This document shows positions 50,159 through 61,610 of a stretch of 64,000 nucleotides of DNA, one piece after another. Made by a program: the position numbers and the translations under genes. Numbering within the stretch: the stretch's first letter is position 1; each line of letters begins with the position of its first letter. The notes under the pieces were generated by a model. It was not told the DNA's origin and did not search any database. It saw only the letters and a list, made by a program, of their open reading frames with translations. Source of the stretch: Karstenula rhodostoma CBS 690.94 (lineage: Eukaryota > Ascomycota > Dothideomycetes > Pleosporales > Didymosphaeriaceae); contig MU001508.1 in the NCBI GenBank assembly GCA_010093485.1, positions 572,051 through 636,050 of the forward strand, in the 5' to 3' direction.

Positions 50159-51812
50159 CTACCGACCAAAATACCTCTTCTCAAAGTATCTCGCGCCGGC
50201 ATAGCTGACAAACGCAAACGCGAAACCCAGCTCGAACCCGACATCTCCGCCAAACGGCGCCTCGCCCGCATGCAGCGCAATGGGCCCCACAAACCACACC
50301 TGGCTCATGCCCATGACCATGCCCACGACGCCGCAGCAGAAGGCGAAGATGGCGGCGAAACTCGGGGGCAGCTTCGAGGGCTGGTCGTAGGTGGAGGGGT
50401 CGTAGGCGGTCATGCTGCGGCGGTAGATGAGGTGCTCGGAGAAGGCGACGCCTTCATAGATGGCGAGCCAGTAGCCTGGGGTGGGGTTAGCATGATGGGT
50501 AAAGAGGGGATCGGGAAAGCTAAGGGTGGGAGGGCTTACCGATGAAGTTCATGAAGTTCTCGAGGACCTCCTCGAAGTGGGAGTATCCCGGGATGGCGAT
50601 GGCGATGTACACGCCCGTTGCGACCGTCGTCCAGATGAACCTGGGAACGCGCTGCGTCCAGCGGCCCAGGACCTGCATCGTTAGGGCGACGGAGTAGATG
50701 TTGGGGCAGTTGTTCGCGATGATGGAAAGCGCGAGGACGACGAGGCAGAACTTTCCGAAGCCGCCAAGTGGGTCGAACAGCACGGCTGCAAGGAGTCCGC
50801 CGGTGCCCGACGCGGTGTAGCCTTCCATGTAGGGGTTGTTGCCGTCGTCGATGGTCGTGGCGGTCATGATGGCGATGCCTAGGAACTCAGTGAAGAGCAG
50901 GGGGATCATCAGGCCGATCCAGACGGAGGCGAAGATCTTCTTGCGGGACTGCGTGACAGGCTGGTACACGGTGTAGTCTGCGGCGTAGCTCGTCCAGCCT
51001 GTGGCGAAGGCGTAGACGACGCTGCCGAAGCTCAGTACGCTGCCCATCTCGCTGGTGCCCACGCCCATGGGCAGGTTGACAAAGGCGCCCGAGTGCGCAA
51101 ATTCCCCGAGCACGATCAGGAAGACAATGAATGTCGGGATCCAGCTCCAGAACTCGTACACGTGCACGACCTTGTACCCGAAGAAGCAGACCATAAGCGT
51201 TCCCACGGCGATGACCAGGATACCGGCCCAGCCCGGGACGTCGTTGTTGACAGCGTGGATGAGCTGCGCGCCGACGATGCTGTTGACGGAGCTCCAACCG
51301 ATGCAGGCCAGGACGTTGAAGAAGGCGATGAGCTTGACGCCGTACCAGCCGAACCAGAAGCGCGAGAGGACCATCTGGCGGAGCCCGAAGCGCGGGCCGA
51401 ATGTGCTGAAGTAGCATACCGAGATAACGCCGATGAGGTTGAAGAAGATGCAGGTGATGATGGCGTCGACGAAGCCCAGGGAAAAGAGCTTCTGGGCGAG
51501 CAGGCCGATGGCGAAGGAGGAGATGACCATGTTGGCGGACAGCCACTGATGGGTGTTAGGTCACGTGGTGGGGTTGGTGGGTGATGGAGGACGAATTACC
51601 ATGGTCCCCACGTTCAGTAAAGAACTGTCGTCGCGCTCATCGTCAGGCACGCGCTCGATGCCGCGCTGCTCGACGTGCAGTTTTCCAGCGAGGCGCTGCA
51701 GTTTGGCATACGTGCTGGTGCCGTATTCGAATGTTTCCCCAGGGACAGCGCCATCGTGCGCGGATCCAACTCTTACAGCCTCCTTCTCGATGTCGACGGG
51801 CGAGGAAGACAT
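50159..51812 (-). CDS. NCS1-family purine-cytosine permease
   Basis: Exons 51812-51600, 51545-50540 and 50475-50159 (introns 54 and 64 bp) give 511 residues; the last junction restores NFIGYWLAIYEGVAFSEH. About 12 membrane segments. Family marks: STFGPRFGLRQMVLSRFWFG near TM3, GWSSVNSIVGAQLIHAVN, a TM with FATGWTSYAADYTVYQPV and NNCPNIYSVALTMQ. These fit the fungal Fcy2/Tpn1 branch (uptake of cytosine, purines or vitamin B6 with protons) at the plasma membrane. The exact substrate is not decidable. The N-terminus (about 70 residues) is cytosolic and contains HVEQRGIERVPDDER, typical of this branch. No nucleobase-metabolism gene is adjacent. Confidence 0.92.
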
Positions 51813-53704
51813 TTTGGCACGCGCCTTCAGGCGCTGTAACAGCCGAATGGTGGGTGGGGCGTTGGACTTGTCGCGATCACAGCTCCCACCGTAACACAGT
51901 GAAGGCTACGACGCGGCGACCAGGTAGGGGACGAGGTGACAGGTGACAGGTGAGACGGAAGTGTCGTGTGCAAGACATGTACCGCAGGTTCCGCGAGCAT
52001 ACATAAAGCAGGCTGAAATCCTCGGGCGCCGTGGGATCTACGGGATGTGAAGCGACGAAACTAGCGCGGCAGATAGGCCCTCGCCGTCGAACGACGAAGA
52101 GGCGACGACCGTGCCAGCCACGATACGTGGAGATGTCCCCGCCGAGGTTGCCCGTCGAATCGCAGCTTCGCATCCCCATCCTCCACAGGGCCTCTCCAGG
52201 CACGCGGCGAAGGCGCTGCAGTGCAGCCCTGTCACGGCTGTCGTCCCATGTTGCGACCCCTGCCTTGGGACGTCGTGCCGCCCTCACCCTCATCCCCGGC
52301 GCAACCCTATCTGCTCGGGGAGCTCCCCACATGGCGGTTGTTTCTTTTCGCGCATGACGCACTTCGGCGCTGCCGCGATAAAGGTCTCTGCAATTGCCCA
52401 ATGGGCAGGGGCAGGACGACGGGCGTCGGCGGGCCCCCTGGGGCGCGCCATCGTAGCCTCGGCCTGCTGTGCGCAAGCGCGGTGCTTGTTCGTACCAAGC
52501 GTGCAACGGGTCTCGGCACTTCTTCCTCGTACGCTTTGGCGTTGTCCAAATGTGTCGATGCATTGGTCCTGTGGGAGATAGGAGGCTATGTATAACATGT
52601 TGGAGTAAGCATGGGGAAAGCTATCAGTGTCTTAGTACAGCCGGCACTCGCCAGCACCACGGCCACTTCCGTATTCCCCCACCCCCACACCAGCTCGTAC
52701 TATTGGAAAGCGCATCGAGGAGGCCCCTCTCTCCGTTTCATCTTGTCATCGGAATGCCTCACACAGAACCAATTCTCTGCAATGGCGCTTCACCCCTATT
52801 CGCAGTCTCCACCGGGTGTTTTGCATCTTCTCGAATAGCACTGAACACGCTAGGGTAGGAATCAGAGAACAACCACAGGTTACATTGGAAAACATCACCA
52901 TAGACTGACCGGACGAATCACGAACGCCATTTCGCAACAGGGTAGTAGCTTCTGCGTAGACCTTTCTCGGGTGACGATGCAGTATTAAGTCAAGATTATA
53001 AATTTGTATGGTAAGCTGAATTACTCTAGAATTAACTATTCTATATCTGACTAGTAAATGCCTTAGCTTGCATCTAGTCTTTATGAGAGACCTTTCCCTG
53101 CGATGAGTCCAACCTGGACCTGGTCTCCCACATCTTTAGTCACACGGTCGACTCGGAAGTGCCTTCAGGGCCTGATAAATTTCCCAGAGATCTGACACTT
53201 CTCGCAACCATTCCTGATACCATTGTCAACGCTGCCCGTTTTGGAAGTTCCTTCCAGAAGCAGGCTCTCGAAATCGGAGGCGGGTCTTGATTTCGTTGCA
53301 AAACCCCACAACCCATGGTGGTCCATATCAACTCCATGGAGCGAGCGCAATCCCCAGGTCATGCATTTAGTTACCGCGGAGAGCTTGACCAGGTCAAGCG
53401 AACTGGACGGGTCCGTGGTTGTGGAGATCGTTGACATGGGATTGTTCATGATCGGGGAATAGACTGATGGGTTGGATATCACTCCAGAGTCGTACAGTGA
53501 ACTGAGGACATGCCAGCAGGTTGCAATGGCTAGACAATCGGTCAGAGGGCATGCTTGCAACAACACAGATCGCACTACAAGAGCCTCTGCGATTCGACTC
53601 TGATGCCTGTCTCACACGCACTGAGGAAGGGTATACCAGACTCAGCCGTTGCTTGAAATGGTATTGCGTCACTGCCAAATCCACTCCAACATCTTCATCC
53701 CCCT
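51813..53704. other. 1.9-kb intergenic region, no supported gene
   Basis: Overlapping frames of up to ~230 codons occur at 51877-52600 on both strands, but they are Arg/Pro-rich, overlap each other and show no domain. I read them as chance frames in GC-rich upstream DNA of the NCS1 gene. 52980-53060 is AT-rich. 53140-53575 holds short frames only. Confidence 0.55.
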
Positions 53705-54415
53705 CTACAACACATACACCGCCGCCGCCCCAGCAATCGCAACAAACGCAGCCCCAAACCTCGCCGCCGCCCCCGTATTCTCCACCGGCGCCGCGCTCCC
53801 TGTCGGCGTGCCCGTCACATCCGCCTCCGTTGCGCTCGGCGCCGCACCCGTTGACGCAACACTGCCCGTAGTCCTCAACGTCGAGCTCGCCCCCGTCTCC
53901 TTCGGCCCGGATTCCTTCGCCGTCCCACTCGCGCTCGTCTGCACCGCACCGCTCTCCGCAGTCAACTTCTCCTCCCCGGCCGTCACCCTCGCCGTCTGAA
54001 ACACCACCTCGCTGCTCGGATACACCGTGGTGCCCGTGGCCGTCCCATCGTTCCCCGCGGTGAAATCGTCCAGCCCCGCGTCCGTGAACTCCTGCGCAAT
54101 CTGCGCCGTGCACGTCATCGCGCCCTTTGACGTGCAGTCGAAACGCACCCCCGCGAACGAGTACGCAAGCGCGTACGTGTTCTTCCCAACGATCGAGACA
54201 ATCATGTCCTTGTTGCCCCACCCGCACTCGGTCTCGTCGACGCCCGTCGGGCACGCGAGCGCCATGACGGTCGTGCTGGCGTCGCCCGCCATGATGGACG
54301 CGTCGGGGGCGACGCCCACGCCCGAGGAGCCCATGCCGGGGAGGAAGAAGGGGATTTGGGTTTCGGCCGCGGCGGTCGCGGCGGTCGCGAGGAAGGTGAG
54401 AGTGGAGGCACGCAT
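53705..54415 (-). CDS. Small secreted, probably GPI-anchored protein
   Basis: Single exon, 236 residues. A signal peptide is visible (MRASTLTFLATAATAAAETQ, cleavage near residue 17-18). The mature part contains two cysteine pairs (ALACPTGVDETECGWG and FDCTSKGAMTCTAQ) in about 130 residues, then a Ser/Thr/Ala/Gly-rich stalk suited to O-glycosylation, and a hydrophobic end (NTGAAARFGAAFVAIAGAAAVYVL spans the last ~24 residues) after small residues, the usual GPI-attachment layout. It should be tethered to the plasma membrane or cell wall. Such proteins are common in ascomycetes; the function is unknown. The start is the only ATG before the signal sequence. Confidence 0.8.
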   Translation of the reverse strand: MRASTLTFLATAATAAAETQIPFFLPGMGSSGVGVAPDASIMAGDASTTVMALACPTGVDETECGWGNKDMIVSIVGKNTYALAYSFAGVRFDCTSKGAMTCTAQIAQEFTDAGLDDFTAGNDGTATGTTVYPSSEVVFQTARVTAGEEKLTAESGAVQTSASGTAKESGPKETGASSTLRTTGSVASTGAAPSATEADVTGTPTGSAAPVENTGAAARFGAAFVAIAGAAAVYVL

Positions 54416-56680
54416 GGTGATGATATCGAATTAGATATTAAATTGGTAACCGTCTGTATGTATGTGTGTGTATATTTCTTTTTGGAATTTCCGAACGTGA
54501 GGTCGTCTATTCGGAGGTAAATGAGTGTGCTTATGCGCACGTCTGAAAGAGCGACAAAGCGACCGCGAATCTCGAAAGCAGATGCAATCACCTTCTCATA
54601 TCGCGGGCGTCTCTCCAATTTAAAAACTTCTCGTCTTGCGCCTGCCAAGTCGGTCTTCCAGCTCCTGCCTCGGTTGTAGTGGTAAAACGTTCCAGGCCAG
54701 AGTTATTTTGGCCCCGTGGCTAGCCGCTTGTGGCAACCCCTATCATGCGAGCCTTCAAGAGGGTTGGCGTCTAGGCGGCAATGCGATATCGAGACACTAC
54801 ACGAGTCGCTGAGGCGTGTTTGACGTTCGACCGACGAGGAAATTACTACGGCCGTAGTAAGTGGTATGGAAGGACCATGGCAATGCTCTTGGTCAGGTGA
54901 CAATGTAGGTTTGGTGTGCAGATCCTAGCCTATTTTTTTGCTCAGCGAATAGTACGACAATAAGCGGCTACCTTTCCATACGAACGATTCTTGGGACATA
55001 TAGTAGATGTGCTTCGTGGTTAGCTCAACAGGCGGCCAAGAACGTCGGCGTAGTCTTCGCTGTCTTTTCGACATGCTTCGTAGTCTGTCAAACGTACCTT
55101 GGCGCGATTATGCACGAAGGTCGTTGGAAGATCCGAAGTGTGAGATTATCGTAGATAAACTGTACATTATCAGAAGCATTGGATTTTGGAAGCATCGAGT
55201 CGCGGAGGCGGCGCCAAGTGAAGGAACATAACCAGGCAAAATCCTCGGCAACTACAGGCGAAAGGCGGCATTGCTTGTGGCCTACCAGATGCGCGTCGTT
55301 TTATGGGACAGAACCTTCGGAATCCGTTTCTTTCTGGGTCCACATGATAATATCCAACCGGAAAGGTTTCTCTCGGCCTCGTCAGCCCACATGCTCCGAC
55401 GCATTGGCAGCACCAATATCTACGTCGCCTGACTCCCCCATTATCTCCAAGCTTTTCGTCGCCCTCTTGACTGGGTGATCCGAGAGTTTGCGGATCTGAA
55501 AAACATGCCGGAGGTAGGGAGATCTAATAGGTGCATCCTTGATATGTACCGCGAGAGAAAAGGCTATGTTCCGTGATGTGATACCACCATTCTGAGACAA
55601 TAGTACAGATAGTTTGGGGAGCACACCGGAAAGTACCGGCTCCCTCGTCCAGTTGACTACGGTGAGCCTGGTAACCAAGACATTGAGGGTGCGCAAAAGG
55701 AGATAGCGCCTTCAGTTACGGCAATTCCTAACGTTGCCAAGGCATAATCGTAAAGTTTAGGGGCAATCTCGATGTCCTGTATGCTTCTGGGTGAGACGTC
55801 GCGGTTAAAGATAGGACCCCATTCGAATGATTTGCGGCAGGCGTCCAGCATGCGAAGGTTGTTGACCGCGTGCACAAGTCTTGCGAGGAATGGACCTCGC
55901 GGAAAAGAGTGGTGTACGGTAATCTTGTCAACCAAGACCCCCGTGTACAAAGACCAGTCTCCTCGGGGACACAGGCTCTTCCAGGCCGGCTGTTCTTAGG
56001 CGCTTGATATGCGGGACGGTAGATAAAACGGAAGAGAGCGTTCCAATGTTTCGATGCAGGTATTCAAGGCGAAGCTTCACTGATCTCTCGTAGAGAGATG
56101 ACGCGTGACCTCGAGCAGGAGCTCAGCCGGTATATGAAGCATGGTAGCGGCAGGGCTGGAGGGCGCCATGGTGTGTAGTCTTCCACAAGTATGAGACTGT
56201 TTGGCAATGGCCCGAGGCGGACTTTTTGTCTTGGTGTGCGGGAGACAGTAAGAGGGCGAGCGGCTAGACAGCTCTTGTTTGTGCTTCTGTGTAACGTCGC
56301 TTCCTCAGCCGTAGTGTGCGACTACAGCATGCCATGTTTGCAGGCCATCAGCTGCCGTGAAGAGTAGAAAGTGAAGATGACAGTAACAGCGTCCGGCCGG
56401 GCAGGCGTGGTGGGTGGCCATCGGCGCGTAAGTGTGGAGGCGGAGGCCAGACAAGTGGGCCTGAGTGCCTCCGACTTCCGTTTTGGTGCACCGCCAACCC
56501 CTCGTCCCGAACCATCTGGCTAAACTCCGGACGATGCACTGTGACACGCTGCGTAGCAATGTCTCCAACCGCCAGCTCCCGACGAATGGATCCTTCAGTG
56601 CTCTCCAGCGTCGCTGCGCCATCCTCCCACCACTTCTCTAAACCCCCGTGGCTCCGCATCCGCCTCGACCCCGTGTGAAA
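54416..56680. other. 2.3-kb intergenic region with possible gene fragments
   Basis: No complete gene. Two overlapping minus frames at 55382-55696 and 55657-55950 (the latter with RSIQDIEIAPKLYDYALATLGIAV) are protein-like, and their overlapping but different registers suggest a decayed gene. I do not recognise the family. The remainder shows nothing. The last ~350 bp is upstream of the DUF1593 gene. Confidence 0.4.
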
Positions 56681-58227
56681 ATGGCGACGACTGAGCTCCA
56701 GAGCTTCGCGCAGAAGCCCCGCGTCTTCATCCTCAGCGACATTTCCAACGAGCCCGACGATGCCGAGAGCCTGTGCCGGTACCTCTTGTACGCGAACCAG
56801 TTCCAAACCGAGGGATTGGTCGCGTGCACGAGTACCTGGATGAAGAATAAAGTGTGCCCGCAGGACATGCACAAGATCGTAGACGCATACGAGGGCGCAG
56901 TGGACAACCTGAACAAGCACGCGCATCCGGACGCGCAATATCCCACCGCTGCGTCGCTGAGAGGCCTGGTCAAGAAAGGCGCCGAGGTAGGCAATGAACA
57001 GCCGCAGCCCAAGCCATGCAAACTGACAGCGACCAGACGTACGGCATGTCGGCCGTCGGCACCGACATCCCCCTCTCCGAAGGCGGCGAGCTCCTCCTCG
57101 AACGCATCCTCGCGCCCTCGCTCCAGCCGCTCTGGATCCTCTGCTGGGGCGGGACCAACGTGCTCGCCTCCGTCCTGCTGAAGATCGACGAGAAATACAC
57201 CCCCGAAGACTCGGCCCGGCTGCTCTCCCGCTTGCGTGTCTATGCTATTTCCGACCAGGACGACACTGGTGCTTGGATTCGCAACAACTTCTCTGACATC
57301 TTCTACATTGCCTCGGTGCACGGCTGGAACCAGTACGGCTTGGCGGCCTGGACGGGAATAAGTGGCGAGAGATACTATGGGTTTGATCAGGGTGGCCCGG
57401 ATTTCAGCAAGATGGAGAAGAGCTGGATCAAGGAGAATGTTCAGATCGGGCCGCTGGGGAGCGCGTACCCAGATTACATGTTCATTCCTGAGGGGGATAC
57501 GCCGACGTTCTTGTACCTCATACAGAACGGCTTAGGAAGCTCCGAGTTTCCAGATTACGGCTCTTGGGGTGGCCGATATGCGAGAACGGACATCAGCGCA
57601 GATGGACTGAACAGCAACCACTACAGTGATGCCGTGGACCGCGTCAAAGGCCTGGACGGAAGGGCACACACGAGCAATCATGCGGCGATCTGGCGATGGC
57701 GGGATGCGTTCCAGGACGACTTCGCTGCGCGCATCAAATGGACGATGGAACCCGACTTTGCCAACGTGAACCACCACCCCGTGGTCGCTGTCAACGGCAA
57801 GTTCGGTTTAGAGCCACTGCGCCTCGAAGCTGAAGCTGGCGAGAGCATCACGCTAGATGCGTCAGCGTCCTACGACCCGGATGCAAACGACAAGCTGGCC
57901 TTCAAATGGTGGCACTACCGCGAGCCGACGGCAACACAATGGTGGGTGGATGCCGAAGTATCCGAGCTCGCCATCAAGCCTCTGGATGCGAACAGCACAA
58001 AGGTCGAAGTCACGCTGCCGCCAGCTGAAAAGTGCGCCGTGGAACTTATGAGCAGGCAGCCGGTGGCGAAAGGGCAGCAGCTTCATTTGATACTGGAGGT
58101 CACGGACAACGGGACGCCAGCATTGACGACATATCGGAGAGTGATAGTTCAGGCGACGAACAAGGACTTGAAGGGAGGAGGCAAAGGCGCGGATGCTATC
58201 GGCGATATAATGGCCGCGCATTCGTAG
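56681..58227 (+). CDS. Sde182/DUF1593 family nucleoside-hydrolase-like protein
   Basis: Exons 56681-56986 and 57037-58227 (50-bp intron) give 498 residues. The N-terminal domain starts KPRVFILSDISNEPDDAESL, with the Asp cluster of the nucleoside-hydrolase-like fold (DxxNEPDDxxSL), then LLYANQFQTEGLVACTSTW. The second exon has ILCWGGTNVLASVL, YAISDQDDTGAWIRNNF and GPDFSKMEKSWIKENVQ. From about residue 350 a C-terminal Ig-like domain contains LDASASYDPDANDKLAFKWWHY. This matches the DUF1593 (Sde182) family, annotated in bacteria as cellulose-binding. No signal peptide is seen, so it looks intracellular here. Substrate unknown. The start ATG has a good context (GAAAATGG). Confidence 0.88.
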
Positions 58228-58715
58228 GATTCGCATCACGGCTTAGACATGGACGTTCCGGCGCCCAAAAAATGTTTCTGATTCATGATTTATTCATTTC
58301 GCTGAAAACTCGTTGAGTCAACGGGTATCGTGCAGTAGGACGTATATGCTGCTCATGTTTCTGCGTGAATATGCCGATCTTCTTCGAATGTCGAGGCGCG
58401 TGGCTGGATCGTGCATGGTTTTCTGATTGTTGACTCGAACTACAAAGTAGTGACCCGTAAAGTGATGGACCAATATGGACATGGACATGGACTGCCGTCC
58501 AAAAGTGATACAAAAGGAAGCGTTGTGAGTGGATAAACATGTTTCTATAGGCTATAATGCGGATATATTGATGAACGCTGATTACAGGCCCGTGCGTGAT
58601 ACCTGGACTCCGCCATCCCACCCTGCGCGTCATTGTAATACCCGGAGCTTGTGCGGGCTGACCTCACTTGTAAAATGAATCCCTGAAACTTCCATCATCA
58701 TTACTCCTGCCCCCA
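58228..58715. other. Intergenic, no gene seen
   Basis: Between two plus-strand genes; it presumably contains the terminator of the DUF1593 gene and the promoter of the phosphoesterase. No clear motif seen. Confidence 0.6.
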
Positions 58716-59744
58716 ATGGATCCTCTGATCGCAACCGCAACCGCCGCCGACGCACCGTCGGAGACTATCGATACCCCGCCCCCGCCGTCCGCCGAGCCAG
58801 CAGTCGAGCCAGCGCGTCTATGGGCCCTCAGCGACCTCCATCTTTCGTACAAGGGGAACCGCGAGGCGCTGGCGAAGCTGGAGCCGAGGCCGAACGATGG
58901 GCTGATTATCTGTGGCGATGTGGGCGAGACGGCGGAGCATTTGAGGATGTGCTTTTCGACGGCGAGGGCGTGCTTTAAGCAGCTCTGGTGGGTACCTGGA
59001 AATCATGAGCTCTTCACTATGCCCTCGTCGAATGGGAAACGAGGCGAAGACAAATATATGGAATGTGTCGAGGTAGCGCGCGAGTTCGGAGTCCTGACAC
59101 CCGAGGACGACTTCGTGGTTTGGGAGGGCGAAGGAGGGCCATGTGTTATCGCGCCCATCTTCACGCTGTACGATTACAGCTTCCGGCCCGACCACGTACT
59201 GCTGGAAGACGCTCTCGAGTGGGCCGGTGAAGAGAACATCTTAGCTACGGACGAGCATCTTCTCCACAACGACCCTTACGCCTCGCGCGTTGAGTGGTGT
59301 AACGCCTTGGTCGAGCGTGCACAAGCGAAGCTCTCAGAGGCAGTCATGGAAAACCTAGGCACCCGTCTCGTCATTATAAACCACTGGCCGCTACGCGAAG
59401 ACCTGGTCAACATCCCCCTCGTACCGCGCTTCGTCATCTGGTGCGGCACCAAGCAGACGGAGGACTGGCACAACACATACAATGCGAAGGTGGTCGTGAG
59501 CGGACACTTGCATGTCAGGCGGACAGACTGGAAGGACAACACGCGCTTCGAGGAGGTCAGCCTGGGGTATCCGAAGCAATGGCAAGAATGTCAAGAGCGC
59601 GGCATGGACATCAACGACCTGCTTCGCGAGATATTGCCGGGATCGGACCCACCGCCCCCTGGGGAGCCTACCACGTTGTGGCGACGGTACGGCAAGGGCA
59701 CCACTACCACACCGCCGATATTTCTAAAGGGGGCTAAAAAGTGA
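58716..59744 (+). CDS. Calcineurin-like metallophosphoesterase
   Basis: Single exon, 342 residues. The metal-binding motifs appear in order: SDLHLS (39-44), GDVG (67-70), GNHE (95-98), NHWPL (222-226, third-His region) and GHLH (263-266), the complete set for the two-metal phosphoesterase fold. It is a cytosolic hydrolase with no signal peptide and no membrane segment. The N-terminus is a Pro/Ala-rich tail of about 33 residues. Substrate not predictable; bacterial relatives are often annotated simply as phosphohydrolases. It has no functional link to its neighbours that I can see. Confidence 0.9.
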   Translation: MDPLIATATAADAPSETIDTPPPPSAEPAVEPARLWALSDLHLSYKGNREALAKLEPRPNDGLIICGDVGETAEHLRMCFSTARACFKQLWWVPGNHELFTMPSSNGKRGEDKYMECVEVAREFGVLTPEDDFVVWEGEGGPCVIAPIFTLYDYSFRPDHVLLEDALEWAGEENILATDEHLLHNDPYASRVEWCNALVERAQAKLSEAVMENLGTRLVIINHWPLREDLVNIPLVPRFVIWCGTKQTEDWHNTYNAKVVVSGHLHVRRTDWKDNTRFEEVSLGYPKQWQECQERGMDINDLLREILPGSDPPPPGEPTTLWRRYGKGTTTTPPIFLKGAKK

Positions 59745-60084
59745 CCTGCACAAGGATTCTTCACCGACTTTGTACTTTGGCGAGTACTTAGTGCACGTGT
59801 GTCGTGGGGATGTTGACTGCATAACCTTGCCATTTCTCGTAAACTCTCCGACCTCGATCCCTCGGCACTCCCTCGGGACATGCATCAGTACGCGGCCTAA
59901 TTGTAAATCCTGCTTCATCGCCTCTTCAATGGTTACAAAAAGCAATGTTACTGGCCACGAACTGGCTTAGCGGACCTCCTGACACGCCAGTGACATGCGT
60001 TATGATCCTTGCGGCACAGCTCCACAGTATCCTATTTGACTACCGCGTGCGCACACCCTCCCAGTTTTCCTCCCTTTTCCCAAC
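59745..60084. other. Intergenic, no gene seen
   Basis: 340 bp between two plus-strand genes with no recognisable feature. Confidence 0.5.
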
Positions 60085-60946
60085 ATGAGTAAACTTCTGG
60101 GTGTCTGGGGCGAGGTGCCCGAAGAGAACCAAGAATGGCACGAGAATACACAGATACCGGAGGCGACCAAACGCTTGCGCACTCGCGCCTTTCACTTCCA
60201 GGCTGGAGAGAATATGTTTCCGGAGGAAAACGCACAAACTGCAACCTCGTTCACCCTGTACGACCCTCTGGAGTCAGCAGAATCGCAATTGTCAACTGAA
60301 CAAAGTCTACCACCTGCAGGCTCGAGCAGCGATGCTCTGAACGACGTTCTTCTACAGGCGCGATTTCACACTTGCGAATTTGAAGACAAAGCAGAGGCGT
60401 TTTCAGGAGGTACCGCATTTACCGCTACCTCAAGTCCTCATGGGTAGTACTAAAAGTACCAGACTACGCCGACGTCGGATGTCTCGTCATGGGCTGCTTC
60501 CAACCCACGCCGGAAATGCATGACGCGTTCTTCGAATGGTGGCGCGGCGAATTCGTACCCTTTATCCAACGCTCGCCTGAGTTTCAACGGGTGCGACTGT
60601 GGAAGCTAGACGAAGCCGCCGATTTGCGAAACCGGACGGTTCAGAAGCGAGATCGCGAGGATCTGCTCCAGTATGTTATGGTGTACGAGTTCCAGTCCTA
60701 CGACATGCCGTGGGAGGTCGCGGTTGAGATCGGCCAGTCGAAAGCGTACCAGGATTTTGTGGAGAAAGACTTGGTATGTTTGTCGGTCGCAGTGAGGAAT
60801 TTTGGGCAAGGCTAATGCGCGTGCAGGTATACAGGTACGGGGTGTTCCATCTCAAGCGGATATACAAGGAGACCGGCGAAGTCGAAGCAGAATTCAATGA
60901 CGATGGATACTCCGATGAAGAAGAAGAAGAAGAAGGTTCGGCATAG
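60085..60946 (+). CDS. EthD-like dimeric alpha/beta-barrel protein (hypothetical)
   Basis: Exons 60085-60409, 60463-60773 and 60827-60946 (introns 53 and 53 bp) give 251 residues. It starts MSKLLGVWGEVPEENQEW and includes LQARFHTCEFED, GCFQPTPEMHDAFFEWWRGE, SPEFQRVRLWKLDE and VYEFQSYDMPWE, arranged like the tandem ferredoxin-like halves of fungal EthD-type proteins. An acidic tail (DEEEEEEG) ends it. The first intron has one donor but three possible acceptors (after 60447, 60456 or 60462) that keep the same frame; I chose the last because TACTAAAA lies 10-17 nt before it as branch site. The 3' intron has a CTAAT branch. Function unknown, possibly binding a small molecule. Confidence in family is moderate. 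Confidence 0.72.
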
Positions 60947-61610
60947 CAACTGGGAGAATCGGTCATGCATCGGCCGCGATCTGACCCGCACCGGGGCGGC
61001 TCCCCGTTTCTCGCATTATCAACCACCGGGCACACTGTGGACTGCATCATTAGTAGGCGCCATATACCTCTAACCTCTACACTACATACCTATCTCACAC
61101 TTTGAATGAAACACATTCCCCCGACCTTCCGCAACCGTCCTGCATTGCTTCGGCAAGTGTACCAATGTTTGTGCGGGGTGAACGCACGCCTAGCCCAACG
61201 CCTCGCTACGGCACTTCGCGACCAGGGTGCAAGCAAATCACCGGCCTAAACCCCTGCCGATCGCATCTACGATTGCTCGAAACGGGGGGCGTTTCCGGCC
61301 CACCTGACAGCGAACCTGCAGCTTGCTGTCGAGTTGCTCCGCGCGGTCGTCGCCCGCCCTGGCGAGCGGGAGGACGCGTGAGGACGCGTGGTGAATGTTA
61401 CCATCGCGGGCTTCCGCTAAGAGATCGACCGATTGGTAGATTGGTATGCTGCCATGTGCGTGTATCTCGGTGCTTCCCGGTCCCGCACCTAGGGGAAAAA
61501 CGGAAAAATAAGAGCTTTGGGATCAGACGTTGCGATAGAGTACCGCCGACGAGCATATAAGATCACTGCGACGGCCTGGAATGTGGTTGTCGCCACGCCA
61601 GGAAAGAATC
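60947..61610. other. Intergenic / NLP promoter region
   Basis: About 660 bp. A 152-codon frame at 61102-61560 has no recognisable domain and Arg/Pro-rich composition; I treat it as chance. The end of the region carries a TATA-like sequence. Confidence 0.5.
61555..61560 (+). promoter_or_regulatory. TATA-like element upstream of NLP gene
   Basis: ATATAA within GAGCATATAAGATC, about 51 bp before the NLP start codon; a plausible core promoter site, position compatible with a short leader. Not proven. Confidence 0.4.

Noticed and set aside
51877..52600. Several overlapping frames of 100-228 codons
   Set aside because: Mutually overlapping on both strands, extremely Arg-rich, no recognisable domain or splice-supported extension.
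55007..55060. GTGGTTAGCTCAACAGG resembling a tRNA D-arm
   Set aside because: No matching T-arm (GGTTCRANNCC) or acceptor pairing within 90 bp, so not a tRNA gene.
61102..61560. 152-codon plus-strand frame before the NLP gene
   Set aside because: No domain, odd composition, and it runs into the presumed NLP promoter.
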